Positions 13,331-25,079 of a stretch of 64,000 nucleotides of DNA are shown here, piece by piece. Numbering within the stretch: position 1 is the first letter of the stretch; every line of letters begins with the position of its first letter. This DNA is from Rhyacichthys aspro (lineage: Eukaryota; Chordata; Actinopteri; Gobiiformes; Rhyacichthyidae): the NCBI GenBank assembly GCA_036850595.1, contig CM072152.1, positions 5,289,640-5,353,639 on the forward strand, written 5' to 3'. A program made the position numbers and the translations under genes. Under the pieces are notes generated by a model that had not been told where the DNA came from, did not search any database, and saw only the letters and a program-made list of their open reading frames with translations.

Positions 13331-13459
13331 GACCGCTGCACTGACGGAAGATCCTGACCCTGTCTGAATCCACACTGTAGAGAGGAGGTAACCCTACGCG
13401 CGGTTAAATAGTGACCTGCGCGTGACCGGCCACGCCCACAGGAGCGCTCTGCTGTCAGC

Positions 13460-15134
13460 TGAGCGACTTTCACCGACATTACACAATCAGGGGCGTTGCA
13501 CTGAGACAGGTACACCAGGCATCTAACAATGGCCGAAGCTAGAAAGATTTTTTTATAGCCCAAGCACCACCAGGTAACAGGACTATTTATCCGATGGTGA
13601 TTGACAGGTGTGATGGCCAACTCCCTTAAATTACAGAGCCCAGGCCTGAGGCTTGAATTTGGGCAAATAATACCTCAGGGTAACTCAGGGCTTAAATGGA
13701 TTATGTGAAGGAAGAAGTGACAGGAGTTATATCATCCGATTCAGTTAGCTTTAGCATTAGCAGCAAAAAGGTAATCGCTAAGAGTTTCTGTTGAAATTAA
13801 AATGCATTTGTTAGACCTGTGGTTCTCAAACTTTTCACATTAAGAACCATCCCAGAAATATATTTGTCCACGCACCTCCTTTATGCCGATACGGATCTAT
13901 TCCATATGGACACATACCTATATCTACCGATATGCTACTGGCTGCTATTTTGAAATCACATTTTGAATCACACTGCATTTTAAGAGTCCAAACATTTAGT
14001 ACTATAGTAAAGTGTATTAAAGAAAATATGTAGCAGAAAAGTTTTTGTATTTATCAGAGCTTCTTAAGCCTATTGATATTGTATTTAAGCCTAAGTTGTA
14101 ATCATGAAAAAGTTGGCCAAAGTTGGTCAAGTTGGCGAGTTTGAGACAATATAAGCAATTAATGGTTCAGCCCTAGCTCTTAAGCAATTATTGTCTATAC
14201 AGATGGGAAAAAAGGCTATACGTATTTCTAAAAAATTAATTCCATTTATGGTATGCCATACACATAGGCCTATAACTGAATAACGCTTGAATGCTGGAAT
14301 ATGTAATGAAATCTTGTTATTTTTTGTTATTTTTCAGAAAAATAAAGAGATGTGTGATTTATGAAGTTGCATGCCCTGTTTAGATATTTGAGTCTCTGGA
14401 GAAATCTGTGATAAGATGGTTGACTGTGTGGGGGGCCTTCAGGTGCCGGCCAACAAGAGTCCGTACACAAGACATCTTAGATAAGGACTAGCCACTTTAC
14501 AAAAGCATTTACACACTGCAAAGGCTGTATGTGTGACAATGTAAAGTATCCATTCTGGAAATATTTTAACTATGAAAAAAAATGCACTTATTTAACCTAT
14601 ATCTCTCAGAGCAAATATTGACAATGTCTGTCACAATTCAGCACGAGGTCTACACTGAAGACTTTAACATGCCATAGAAATCCCTCTGTACTAAAACAGT
14701 ACTGGTCAAAACATTGTTTACAGTCTTAACAAAAGATTTCCACACACTTTGTTGTCCACCCTCAAATCTGATTTTTTTCAATATTGCAATCTTTCTTCAT
14801 GTTGGCATTGAGCGTGTTTACAGTCACCAACGCTTGGCCTAGTCTTTGAGTGACATGTTTGTGTTCCCGTGGACAAACGCATGTGACAATCCTACACAGA
14901 GACACACCTGGTATGCGCCTCTGACCCTATCTCCACTTCACATCACCTTTATGTAACAGTCCTCATTCTCTCCAGCAGGCTGCGTTCTCTCAGCTAGCAG
15001 AAACACATTTGTTACATATCTGTGACTACATTATGATAAGTATAGAAGCAAATTGTCTAAAGTACATTGTGTATTAATATTTCCTCCCAGCAGACAGGAT
15101 AAGACGAGAAGTGTCCATGTTTTGGGGGAAGAGG
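13460..15134. other. Intergenic DNA between the CYLD-like gene and tp53inp2
   Basis: No gene seen. Around 13813-13880 the sequence TGGTTCTCAAACTTTT resembles the terminal repeat of hAT/Charlie-type elements, but a matching far end was not found. The rest is AT-rich and featureless to the eye. Confidence 0.5.
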
Positions 15135-15206
15135 TTTATTAGTGCACAAGATAAACAGAGAATGAGCTCATTTGGTAATCAGATTGATTGAAAATGCCTG
15201 TAAAAA

Positions 15207-15231
15207 TAATACACAACAGTATCAGATGCAG
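15207..15231. repeat. 25-base word, first copy
   Basis: Bases 15207-15231 are identical to 18618-18642, 3.4 kb away in the same orientation. The match stops abruptly on both sides. The core reads ACACAACAGTATCAGATGCA. Confidence 0.85.
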
Positions 15232-16825
15232 TATCTGGGTGGCCTAAACAATGTATTTCAGTCCTTCTCCTCTCAAAGAATAGGATACGGGTTAATATTT
15301 GAGAAATGACATGAGGTTATATGAAGATTCCTTTTGAGTAACGTTACAGTATGTGTTACATAAAAACCCTCTGGGTACTGATGGTAATAGAGTGTTCTTA
15401 GAGAGACGTCACTTGTCCATCAAAGGAGCATTTCACTGTCTGAACCTCTGAAGCGAACTACCAAGGGAGTCTGACTTCTGCAATCACTTAAACAGTTTCT
15501 CTGAGAGTAATTTTTATGTGCTCTGCATCCACACTGAGACAAGAAAAGTACTAGTGTTGGTTAATGTATTAGGTGGAACCTTATTTCTACTGTACAAGTA
15601 AGATCTTATAAACTGAAGGTGATTTCTAAGTCTAAGTCTAAACTTGATATTTGTTCATAAATCATGAACATATTCATTCTTTACATTCTTTAATACATAA
15701 GTACTTTAGAAGTAAGTGATTTGAATGAAGGAACTCATTAACTGTCCCAAGTTCTTTAATTATCAAGAACAGTTGGAGCCAGCCAACTTTTGTCAAGTGG
15801 AGTGAAATGGAAAAAAAAAAAAAGTTAAATATTGTATAAAATATATTGTTGCATACTACACTTAATATCGTATAGAGAACTATCATCGTCAACAGTATAC
15901 AGTCTTGCATTCACTTCGACCTAAGAGTGACTAGTGCAACAAGTGCAAATACAGTCTGTAGAATTAACAGTAGTTCAAATACATACAATAGATAATAAGT
16001 ATCTTAAACACCTTAGTGCAGGTATAAAGTGAATGCACATAAAAGTTCTGTTGTCAATCTAGATAGCATATTGTTCAAAGTATAACAAGACTGAACTTGG
16101 CGTTAGTCAAAAGTAATTGGCAACATTTATATTTAAGAAGTACTGTATTTACATTCTGTGCATTTGACAAGCCTCCATTGGATAACTCTGTTAAATAGAC
16201 AAATAGACAACACGACCAATACAGATCTGAACACATCTGTTGATGATCTGGTTAAATGCACACTATGCAGGATATTCAAACCTTGGCCCAATTTTCACTC
16301 CTTTAGTACCCAGCAGTATTAAAGTATAAAAGTCCAGTTCACTTGATTGTCCTTGTAACTGCCTGTCAGCTCTAAAATGTCCCTCCCTTGTAAACATATG
16401 ACTACAATTGTGAAATTAAATGGGTTATGTTTATGGGTAAATGTATGCGCAAAAAAAAAAGTATAGCCAATGGAAATTTGCCTTTAATTATTTTGAAGAT
16501 GCCCTTTTATTTGGCTTCACCAGGAAGTTGGGCATGAGACTGTGTATGAAAACTGCTCGAGTTATGATCCCAAATGGCCTATTCAAGGAACTGTATGACA
16601 AAAGATAAGGCAGCATACCACGCATACCCTGTGATTAGTTACACCTGTCTCCTCAACAAACAACGCTGATAACCACCTCGCTGTAGACACTATGAAGCTG
16701 TCCAGGCCTACGACCACCCCACCATTATCTAGAGGGGAGTGGACAGTGGATGGACTGGTGTTTCAGTGGAGACACACCAGAGTAAACACACTTCTGGAGG
16801 GTGACATCAGGATGACTCTCACTTT

Positions 16826-16847
16826 AACAACAACAACAACAACAACA
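16826..16847. repeat. (CAA)n microsatellite
   Basis: About seven uninterrupted AAC/CAA units between unique sequences. Confidence 0.9.
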
Positions 16848-18443
16848 GCCTTTTAAAAAAGAACAGGAAGTTCGAGTTCAGGAATCAGCTGACACTTTGA
16901 TTAATGTGTCAATTATGAAAAGGGGAACATGTACTTATGAGCTAATGAATGTTTCAATGTCAGATTGCAGGTGTAATTAGGTTTATGGTGTGGAAATGTG
17001 GTTAGTTACTTTTCTGTCAACAGCTCAGCACAAATGTGTTACATCACACAAAACTATTGTGATCAGGTAAATCATTACATTTTAGTATACATGAAGCATG
17101 ATGTTTTACTGGTCAAAATGGAGCACCAAAGCAATCAAATGAGAAGTTAACTTCCTTAGTACATAAATACAGAAAGCCATGGTCAGGCCTAAAGTCTGGG
17201 AAAAGAAGGAAGTTGTGAATGTGAAACACAAAAACAAGAGCAGATAAAGTGATTGTTGTAGTTGTATTGTTTATCCTGTTAGTCAAGGGTTTTGTTTATC
17301 ATATAAGTTGTTGCTATTCTTGAGGTATGTGGCAACAGGTATCTCCTTTGTCTAGCATTTCTTTAATCAGCCTGTAACTAAGAGATGCTGAAGCATGTAG
17401 CCTGTGTCTGTGTTCTATAATGTCCGTTTGTCTAATTGTTGCAGTTAGACAGACCAGTTTATACAACTTTGACCAAACTGCATTAATCAACCATGCTGGA
17501 GCAAACAAGCTTTTTCTGGCAACATCTTGTGGCATGTGAACAGACATGGCACACTCCTGTTACATTCTGTTGTTGTCTATAAACACATTTAGAAGAATTG
17601 AATTGATTCAGACTTCATCTTCCACAGACTGACTGATTGTACAGTCTAAAGGCAGTCAAGAGGAAGTTCTTGTGGCATTTGGTCCTGCAGTTCAATGATC
17701 TCAGACATCCACTGGCTGCTCTCTGTTGTTCAAAAGCTCAATGCAGGGGATGGTTATTCAGTATAGAATAAGCAGGATATAGTATGGACTCAGTCCCGCT
17801 ACCAGCTCCACACACTGACAACAGCTCTTCTATTTAACTTTGGCATGCCCTGGCCAGTGTTTTCCTGACTCACAGAGGTTCGGAGACACACTGAAAGTCC
17901 AAACATGAGGGGCTCTGGAGATGATGCCCACTCACGACCTCCAGGAATTTTAAATAACAAGACTTAACACACAGATATACAAATATCTGTCACCCATACA
18001 CATGTACTAATCCTGAGCAAATCAAGCAATCCTACATGCAAATCAGAATGTTTAAGTTCGTGTTTATATTAAATGATGTACTTTATAATTACTGCCCTGC
18101 TCTTACGTTTAGGTCTAATGTCTCAAGTGTGGGTTCCTGAAAACCGATCAGCCTGGTTTTATATTCTCACATGCCAGACATTGACATAACATCTTCTTTG
18201 CAAAAGAACAAACAGGTTTGTGATCACACTCGAGCCAATTAATTGCATCAAACTGTGTACACTTGCAATAAGCTCACTGGCATCTGAGACATACACCCCA
18301 GAAACAAACACAACTGTGTTTTATTGACCAACATCATCAGAACTGGTTCTCACTTTCTTTGAAGTTGGACAGCCTTCGGTTGGGGTTCTGGATTGAAACC
18401 CATTCAGATCAAATGTCTGAGGCTGAAAAACATTCAAACCTTC

Positions 18444-18479
18444 ATCAGTCTAATTGATTACTAAATCAATTAGACTGAT
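18444..18479. repeat. Perfect 16-bp inverted repeat with a 4-base loop
   Basis: Left arm ATCAGTCTAATTGATT (18444-18459), loop ACTA (18460-18463), right arm AATCAATTAGACTGAT (18464-18479). The arms pair without mismatch and the pairing stops sharply on the outside. It lies in the possible extended 3' UTR of tp53inp2. Confidence 0.95.
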
Positions 18480-18617
18480 CAAATATTTCAACAAGATCAA
18501 AAGCCATCAGACAAGGCAACGGCAAGTTACCACAATGTAAAAGATCACTGGATTTAGAATAAACATCAATGCCTTCTATTTAGATACAAATTAACCCTCC
18601 TTGTGTATACACGGTAC

Positions 18618-18642
18618 TAATACACAACAGTATCAGATGCAG
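18618..18642. repeat. 25-base word, second copy
   Basis: Exact second copy of the word at 15207-15231. Confidence 0.85.
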
Positions 18643-18833
18643 AAGTATATGCATATACAAAAGTACTAATAACACTAAGCCAGTGTGAAAAATATAATTT
18701 CTATATTACATAATACTAATCAGTAATTAATGCGAAGAGTTAAAGTGGCTAATCAGTAACTTTTATTCCTTCAAAATAGGTCTTACAGTACAGTACAAGC
18801 ATGTTGGCACACAATACAACACTATGTGTCTCA

Positions 18834-18854
18834 AAAAGGTTCTGAGAACCTTTT
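18834..18854. repeat. Perfect 9-bp hairpin with a 3-base loop
   Basis: AAAAGGTTC (18834-18842), loop TGA, GAACCTTTT (18846-18854). It lies about 280 bases after the tp53inp2 stop codon on the minus strand, upstream of the nearest AATAAA, hence inside even the shortest likely 3' UTR. Confidence 0.85.
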
Positions 18855-19136
18855 GCATAGGCTTCACTATTCACATCATGTGATTCACTCACATGCTCAC
18901 AAAACACAAATATAGTGTATTGCGTGATGAGGTGTTGAAGTTGAGTATGTAGCTGCCTATTACAGAATTAGGATTTATGCCATTATTATAAAGGTTACAT
19001 CAAGTTGCAAAGTATAAGTTATAAAGTAAAATACAATGTAAAAAGACATGAACCATGCTGGAACTATAAGCTTCAATGCATGGACACCTAGGTTTAGGAC
19101 ATTATTTCCCGCATAAAATGTGCTTCATGTGTAACT

Positions 19137-19728
19137 TCAGTGGCTGAGGTTTCGGTGTCCGGGCTGGTGCAGGTGGAAGGCCTGGTGCTGGATTCCTTGG
19201 CGAATGCGGTTCTGGCGCTGGATTGCATTACGGGAGAAGCTGTGTCGCTCAGTCCAGGCTTTTGCTTTCTGCACACAGGTACACTGAGCCGCTTGTGCTA
19301 GAGCTTTAGGCTGATAGAAAGCACCAGCGACGGCACGATTTGTAGTGTTACTTGTTTGAACCTGAGTCTCAGGAGGTATTTCACTAAGAAAAAACAAAAA
19401 TATTTACAGAAAACATTTTTTATTTTATCAAATTAATTGACAGTTCAACCATTACCTGGCATCTACTTGCTGCTGTGATAAAGTGTCACCATGAACAGCT
19501 GAGTTAGGTACTTGGTCCAGCAGCGCCACATCATGGTCTTCTGCGACAACTGCGTCTGTTAAAGAAGAAAAGAATTACAGACACCAATTTGTTTACAGTA
19601 CAGGCTATCTGTGAGTATGACCAACCTTGGTGGCTAACAACATGCCACTCCTCCTCCACCACTTCTGCAGAGTGGTCGGTGGTCTTATCCTCCTCTCCAA
19701 AAAACAGATTAGTAATAATTCTGAACAT
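19137..19728 (-). CDS. tp53inp2: TP53INP family protein, probably TP53INP2 (autophagy and nuclear co-regulator)
   Basis: Members of this family shuttle between nucleus and autophagosomes and bind LC3/GABARAP proteins. Coding exons (minus): 19626-19728, 19456-19555, 19137-19383, in phase, giving 149 residues. The start MFRIITNLFFG resembles the family N-terminus. Residues 25-31, EEEWHVV, form an acidic W-x-x-V LC3-interacting motif (Trp28, Val31). The conserved C-terminal region is basic: RNAIQRQNRIRQG, then AFHLHQPGHRNLSH, comparable to the family C-terminus that carries nucleolar-targeting basic residues. Human TP53INP1 and TP53INP2 exceed 200 residues, so the middle is shortened. The first donor is GTTGGT, a weak site. 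TP53INP2 is preferred over TP53INP1 because human TP53INP2 and MYH7B are neighbours on chromosome 20. Confidence 0.78.
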
Positions 19729-20549
19729 GATTTCTTCTTTTTATTGTTGCCTTCTTCTTTGGTTACACTTCCTTTTCTTTGATCAGTCGTAAGAGTTGTA
19801 AGCTAATCAAGACAGTAAGAAGATAGTTGAGCTCACAAAACTCACATCTGTAACATATAGACATTGATGCATTTTAGTCTGAGCCCACTGTGACTGTTGA
19901 CCTAATTCTCTTTAACTCGGGAGCCTACAAAACTTCCATTTGCAATCTTGGATCACCTGACTGGGATATCCAATGAAGCTCCTTGTTATATACTATTTGA
20001 ATAATAATGCCCACTCCCCCTTAGATTCATTGTTGGGGTCCATCTGTCTCTAGATGAGGGAGGGGCTCCTTCATCAGAGACACGTCAGTGCAAAGACTGG
20101 GCTGCACCTTACAATGGACCTTTGGTGGAGACTGAATCACAGCTGACTATACAAGATGCAGTAGCTCTATTGTCACTGAAGGACATGTCCAGACTTATAC
20201 TGTGTCCTGTATCGCCTTACGTCACCAATAAACTAGATGGTGCAAGTATCGCTAAGACAACCTGACTTAAATACACATTTAAAATACAATGGTTCAGCTG
20301 CTGACGGAATTACAATTAGCATAAGTCTAAATAAAAGGCTAACATTTTCATTTTAACGTCAGTAATCAGTAAAAAAGCAATTTTTTTTCGCGTTTTGCAT
20401 TTCGATTATGTGTTTAAAATCGACAATATATGCGAATATTTTGCATAGACTGACGTAAAGCGTTTGCACCAGAAACAACCGTGTTTATTATTACATATTC
20501 ACTCACTGCCTGTATCACTAGCTGAAACAATAGCCCCGCAGTCCCTTAC

Positions 20550-20600
20550 CTTCAGTAGACGAGCCTCAGTGTGACTTGCAGGACATTATTGGGTGTCACT
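20550..20600 (-). other. Probable non-coding first exon of tp53inp2
   Basis: On the minus strand a block ends CTACTGAAG followed by the donor GTAAGGG (20549-20543). It lies about 0.8 kb upstream of the start codon at 19728 and could splice into a 5' UTR exon just before it. The outer end is not determined. Confidence 0.35.
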
Positions 20601-20609
20601 TTAAATTAT

Positions 20610-22650
20610 CTCGCTTAAACCTCGCTCAAATTTATTACCTTGGTATCCCAACCCTAACAATGTCCGTTGTTTTGTATTTCAAACCTTCAACGGACCACAA
20701 AAACAAAGTACCCTCCCATTTCCACGCCCACTGAGAGCAACCCACCAATCGGAGGCTTTAGACTGAGCACGCGTGTCGATTCTCTCCAAAGATGGAACCT
20801 TCTCGTTGAGATGATTAATGCCAAAACTCGTTTAGTTAGTTACAACGTTAAGTGATTCAACAGAAAAAAGGTCAGTCAGAAGATTGTCATATGCCTTGTG
20901 GAGCTAAAGGCTAGTAGAATAGCTTTTGTAGAGCAAACTGAATTTCCTTGTGCCTGACATGGAGTATGAAATAGGCTACCGTGTTAATTAGAAGTGACCT
21001 ATTCTATAATCTATACTGAGATAAACATAAAACAAATGGTATTGGCTTAGCTCCCATTGCCTTAATAATGTTTAATCTTTTAAAGTTTTATTCAGGTAGA
21101 CTACTGTAGCCTGTAAATTGTGGAATTTTAGTTATTTGGAAAATAACATTCAAGTAAGGCTTTTCAAACATTATAGAAACCTTTTAATTACCACCAGGGC
21201 TGCTGACACACTTGAAGGGGCCCTGAGAAAACCCTATGGCCAGAGGCCTCCTATAATATTTTGTTCATGATACTAAAGCATAGCAGAGACATAGCTGAGA
21301 CACTTCTTCTATTTTTTCAAGAAAGTGGGCCAGGACCTTGTCAGGAGCCTAGGTTTTATATGGTCACCGCAAAATGATATTATAAAAAATCACATTATGC
21401 ATAGGTTATATGCTAAAATAAATGATATGAGGTGTTAATTTAGTCTCCTCACTGCAATGGTTCAAAATGTGTTTGCCGACTACTTTGCAAGTGAACACAT
21501 TTGCAAATAAAGCAGTAAAGTTGGGATGTGTACATATTTTTGTGAACATATGGTGGCAAAAATGCAGGTTGCAATTTCACTTTTCTACTTTCACTCTATA
21601 ATAGCTATGGTATCCCAGCAGGGACATGCCATTGTCTTTACAAATCAGTAGATTTTGTTCATAAATCCCTTTACCTACATGTAAGAACTTCTGCTAAAAA
21701 GGAACCATTTAAATATGCTTTTCTTTCAGTAGTGCATTTGGGCAGCAGTAAAAAAAAAGAAACAGGAAGTGTTGGAACATGTTTGGATTCTCTATAAAGC
21801 TCCCTAGATAAACAGAAGCAAAGTGTGATATTATAAAGTGATTATACAAATTTTAAAAACATAGGTTGGACTGTGGAGTTTCCATTTTGTTGAACTACAT
21901 ATACTACAACAATTTTCACAATTCACCATTGAAGAACGGTGCAGTGATTGTCCAAAATGATATGCTACGTCTACTTACTGGAAAAACGTGACATACAGCG
22001 CCATCTAGTGTTGTTTGAAATATAGTTGCTAGATTTGACCTGTTTTCCTCCAGCAGATGGTGCAGTCAGTCCACTTCAGTCTTGAGTGTCCCCAATCACA
22101 CGTGTTGAGAAGCAAGGTGCAGCACTCAGTCGGCAAGGTGTTGTATATTAGAGGCAAGAAGACCATTGTGGCACGTCTGATTGTCTTTGATGGACCAAGA
22201 ATACCAAGGGCCAGGGCCATTCTGTTCAATTGATCAAAACATGAACACGTTCAGATTCCAGTGAAATGGAACAGAAAGGGAAGCATTAGCTGATGTTAGA
22301 AACCAGTGTCTCGTTCAACTTTAATGTGCTGTTTAGATTTCAAAATAAAATTTACTCGAAATGTTATAATATTCAGAGTTTTATGAGGTGGATTACATGT
22401 TTGCACTTTCTGGGTTATTTGGGCAACCACAACATGAGTCGTATGTCACGGGTCCTCGCCTTTGTGTCTCATTAGCTCCGCTGGAGTCCTTTCTGTAAAC
22501 TTAACGCTGCGAGTCTCAGGTTGTTGTTGTTTGTTGTAAGTGTTGTTAGCGTGATGGCTTCTTCCTGCGCGCCCGGGCTGATGTGTGATGTGGGGAGGGC
22601 CCTGAGGCGAGCACACCCCTAGCGCCTGTGAAAGGCTATGATCAGAACAG
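20610..22650. other. Intergenic DNA between tp53inp2 and snai1 (divergent promoters)
   Basis: The two genes point away from each other, so their promoters share this 2-kb region. GC content and CpG rise near 22540-22640, consistent with the snai1 promoter. No gene, transposon or clear TATA box was found. Confidence 0.5.
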
Positions 22651-22844
22651 AGGCCAGCATTTAGTCAGTCTGTGCATGGAAGCCGCACACCCACTTGTCT
22701 GCGCCAGTCTTCTCCAACTTTGGGAATAACGGGGGATATTTTTGTCAAAGGACGCGAGGACGACGACTTGCCTTACTTTTTGTATACTGTTGGAGAAACT
22801 GTGCGTCATTAGCGCAGGATACTTTTACGCACAGTTGTTTAACA

Positions 22845-25079
22845 ATGCCTCGGTCTTTCTTGGTGAAAAAGTACTTCGCTAAACAGAAGCCAAACTACAG
22901 TGAACTTGAATGCCAGAATGGTGAGTTGAACAACCTTTGTTTTAATTAGTAATGCAAGAGTCTTTATGTAAGTGCGCAATCTGCGTTTTAAAAGTTTTTT
23001 GTAACGTTTGTATTTTGCGCAAATCTCAGCAGTAGACATAACAGACAGTTTAGAATGTGTATGTTTTTGGGACTTGGTTACTCCCTGGTCAAGTGGGGCC
23101 CGTTAGATGCACTTTCCCCCCTCTGTACCACCACACAGAGCTCCATTCATGTTACCAACTCTTGTGAATACGTGGGAGGAAACGGCCCATGAAACCTCCT
23201 CATGGCAAGGATCGAAGGAAAACAAGTCTTTCAAACCAAATGTACACACACGCACGACAGGTGTAGCTGCTGCTAGTGCGCTGCATTCTTTCTAAAGTAA
23301 GATACAACCCATTGTATTTGGTGCCCTACATCTATTAATAGCCCCCACTCTTGATTTCAGATACTTCACTGGACAGATATCCTGTTGCTGAGCTCTCATC
23401 AGGGGACACCTCAGCTGCCACCTGCTTCACCTCAGGCCTGGTGTGGGACCTGAGCGTGCTGCCCACCTTGTACTTACCCACCCAGACAGAGGCCTCTGCC
23501 ACCTCGGGGCCCCTGGATCTCAGCTCCCCCTCCAGCCTGAGCAGCAGTGCCAGCAGCAGTGGAGAGGAGGATGAAGGGCGCACTTCAGACCCCCCCAGTC
23601 CTGAGCCGGTTCACACATACGCACCTCGACAGCGGATGAAGTGCACGGGTGTCTTGGCCCACGCCAGTCCCCCGGAGGAAGAGGAGGAGAGGGGGGCCCA
23701 AGTGACGGCAACCAGGCCAGCTTTCCTCTGTAAACACTGCCCCAAGGAGTACACCAGCCTGGGTGCTCTCAAGATGCACATCCGCTCGCACACTCTGCCC
23801 TGTGTGTGCACCACCTGTGGAAAGGCCTTCTCCAGACCGTGGCTGCTCCGGGGACATATCCGCACACACACAGGTAACACCTCACACAATATGGCAACAG
23901 TATTATCACTGTATTTACAAAATTATTCTGAAATCACACCAGAAGCTCAAGTCTTGAATATAGTTTGTCTAGTAACTTGCTTTGTAATTTTTTACCCTAA
24001 TCAAAAAATAAAAGCTTTAGATATTTTAGAAAACAACCATACATTTCAGATGTTTCCAATTTAACAAAAAAGTTTATCTCAAAGGACCAAACACATTTAG
24101 TCTCAAGCATTTATAACAAGGCAGAATGAAATGACTCATTATTGTAGACACTCTAAAATGCCAAATGTTGTGTAAGCTTCTCTAATCAGTATCAAGCAAA
24201 AATGTCCAAAGCGTGTTGTTGACTTCTTACTAATTCTATCACATTATTGATATCTTGATACAATATGGCACTGCTTTGACAAAAATTACTGTAACACTTT
24301 TGTCCGTTGTGTAGCTGCTGACACACTAGTTAGGAAATCAGTGCTAGAAAATGACATCTATATTTGACTTACTGAACCTATGAGTCAGCAGGTTATTTCA
24401 TCATCCGAGCTGTGGAAATAGGGAGTAAGATTCCCTCACTCTACACCAGTCAGTAGACGTTATCTCACAGGGGAGTCCTCTGCTCTGCCCATTGATCAGT
24501 CTTTGTCTTTAGCATTCATCAAAGACTGGCTGGTTAATTATCTCAGGGGGACAACAGAATGGGGACATGGGATCGACAAAAGGTTTAAAGAGTGCCTCGA
24601 GGCTCCCAGCTATCACTGAGCACTTAGTACCTGCAGCAACTTGTTAGGGTGCTAATCTCGTTTGGCTCTGATTGAATCATGCTAATTCACTTGAGGCCCT
24701 GTGACCATGTGCTTCCTCATTATCTTCACACTGTGTTTTGTGTGTGGTGCATGTGAGGTGTTAATGATTGGCTCTTGTGAACTTTTGGAAACACCTCGTC
24801 ACTGTACTGAGAGGTGTTGTCAGTCACATCTTAAAAAAAAAAAAAAAAAAAAGGCAATCACGTGACATTTGTCCCCCCTCATTCTTTGTTCCAGGCGAGC
24901 GGCCGTTCTCCTGCCCCCACTGTAACCGGGCCTTCGCTGACCGCTCCAACCTGCGCGCTCACCTGCAGACTCACGCCGAGGTCAAGAAGTACCAGTGTGG
25001 CGTCTGCTCTCGTACTTTCAGCCGTATGTCTTTGCTGCAAAAGCACAGCTCCTCCGGGTGCTGCTCCACAACGGCGTGA
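22845..25079 (+). CDS. snai1: Snail family zinc-finger transcriptional repressor 1
   Basis: Nuclear repressor that binds CAGGTG E-boxes and drives epithelial-mesenchymal transition, mesoderm and neural crest development. Exons 22845-22920, 23361-23873 and 24895-25079 join in phase to 257 residues, close to the usual Snail1 length. Residues 1-9, MPRSFLVKK, are the SNAG co-repressor motif, continued by KPNYSELECQN. The middle is Ser/Glu-rich (SSASSSGEEDEG), resembling the regulatory degron region. Four zinc fingers follow: CKHC...HIRSH (149-169), CTTC...HIRTH (175-195), CPHC...HLQTH (from 203) and a C2HC finger ending HSSSGC. The four-finger layout and lack of a SLUG domain support Snail1 over Snail2. 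The teleost a/b copy is unresolved. Confidence 0.95.
24834..24852. repeat. Poly-A tract in snai1 intron 2
   Basis: About 19 A residues end some 42 bases upstream of the exon 3 acceptor, a position usually occupied by pyrimidines or the branch point. Confidence 0.85.

Larger units (their letters stand above)
15135..19136 (-). other. Possible long 3' UTR or downstream region of tp53inp2
   Basis: No coding exon recognised in 4 kb. Minus-strand AATAAA hexamers lie at 18767-18762, 18325-18320 and 15140-15135, so the 3' UTR may end about 370 bases after the stop or run much further. The stretch holds two perfect hairpins, a (CAA)n tract at 16826-16847 and a 25-base duplicated word, listed separately. 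Confidence 0.4.

Noticed and set aside
13813..13880. hAT/Charlie-like terminal repeat (TGGTTCTCAAACTTTT)
   Set aside because: Only one end found and no target duplication, so it was not called as a separate mobile element.
23351..24064. 237-codon frame running past the end of snai1 exon 2
   Set aside because: Translation after 23873 is intronic read-through; the true third exon with fingers 3 and 4 starts at 24895 in the right phase.
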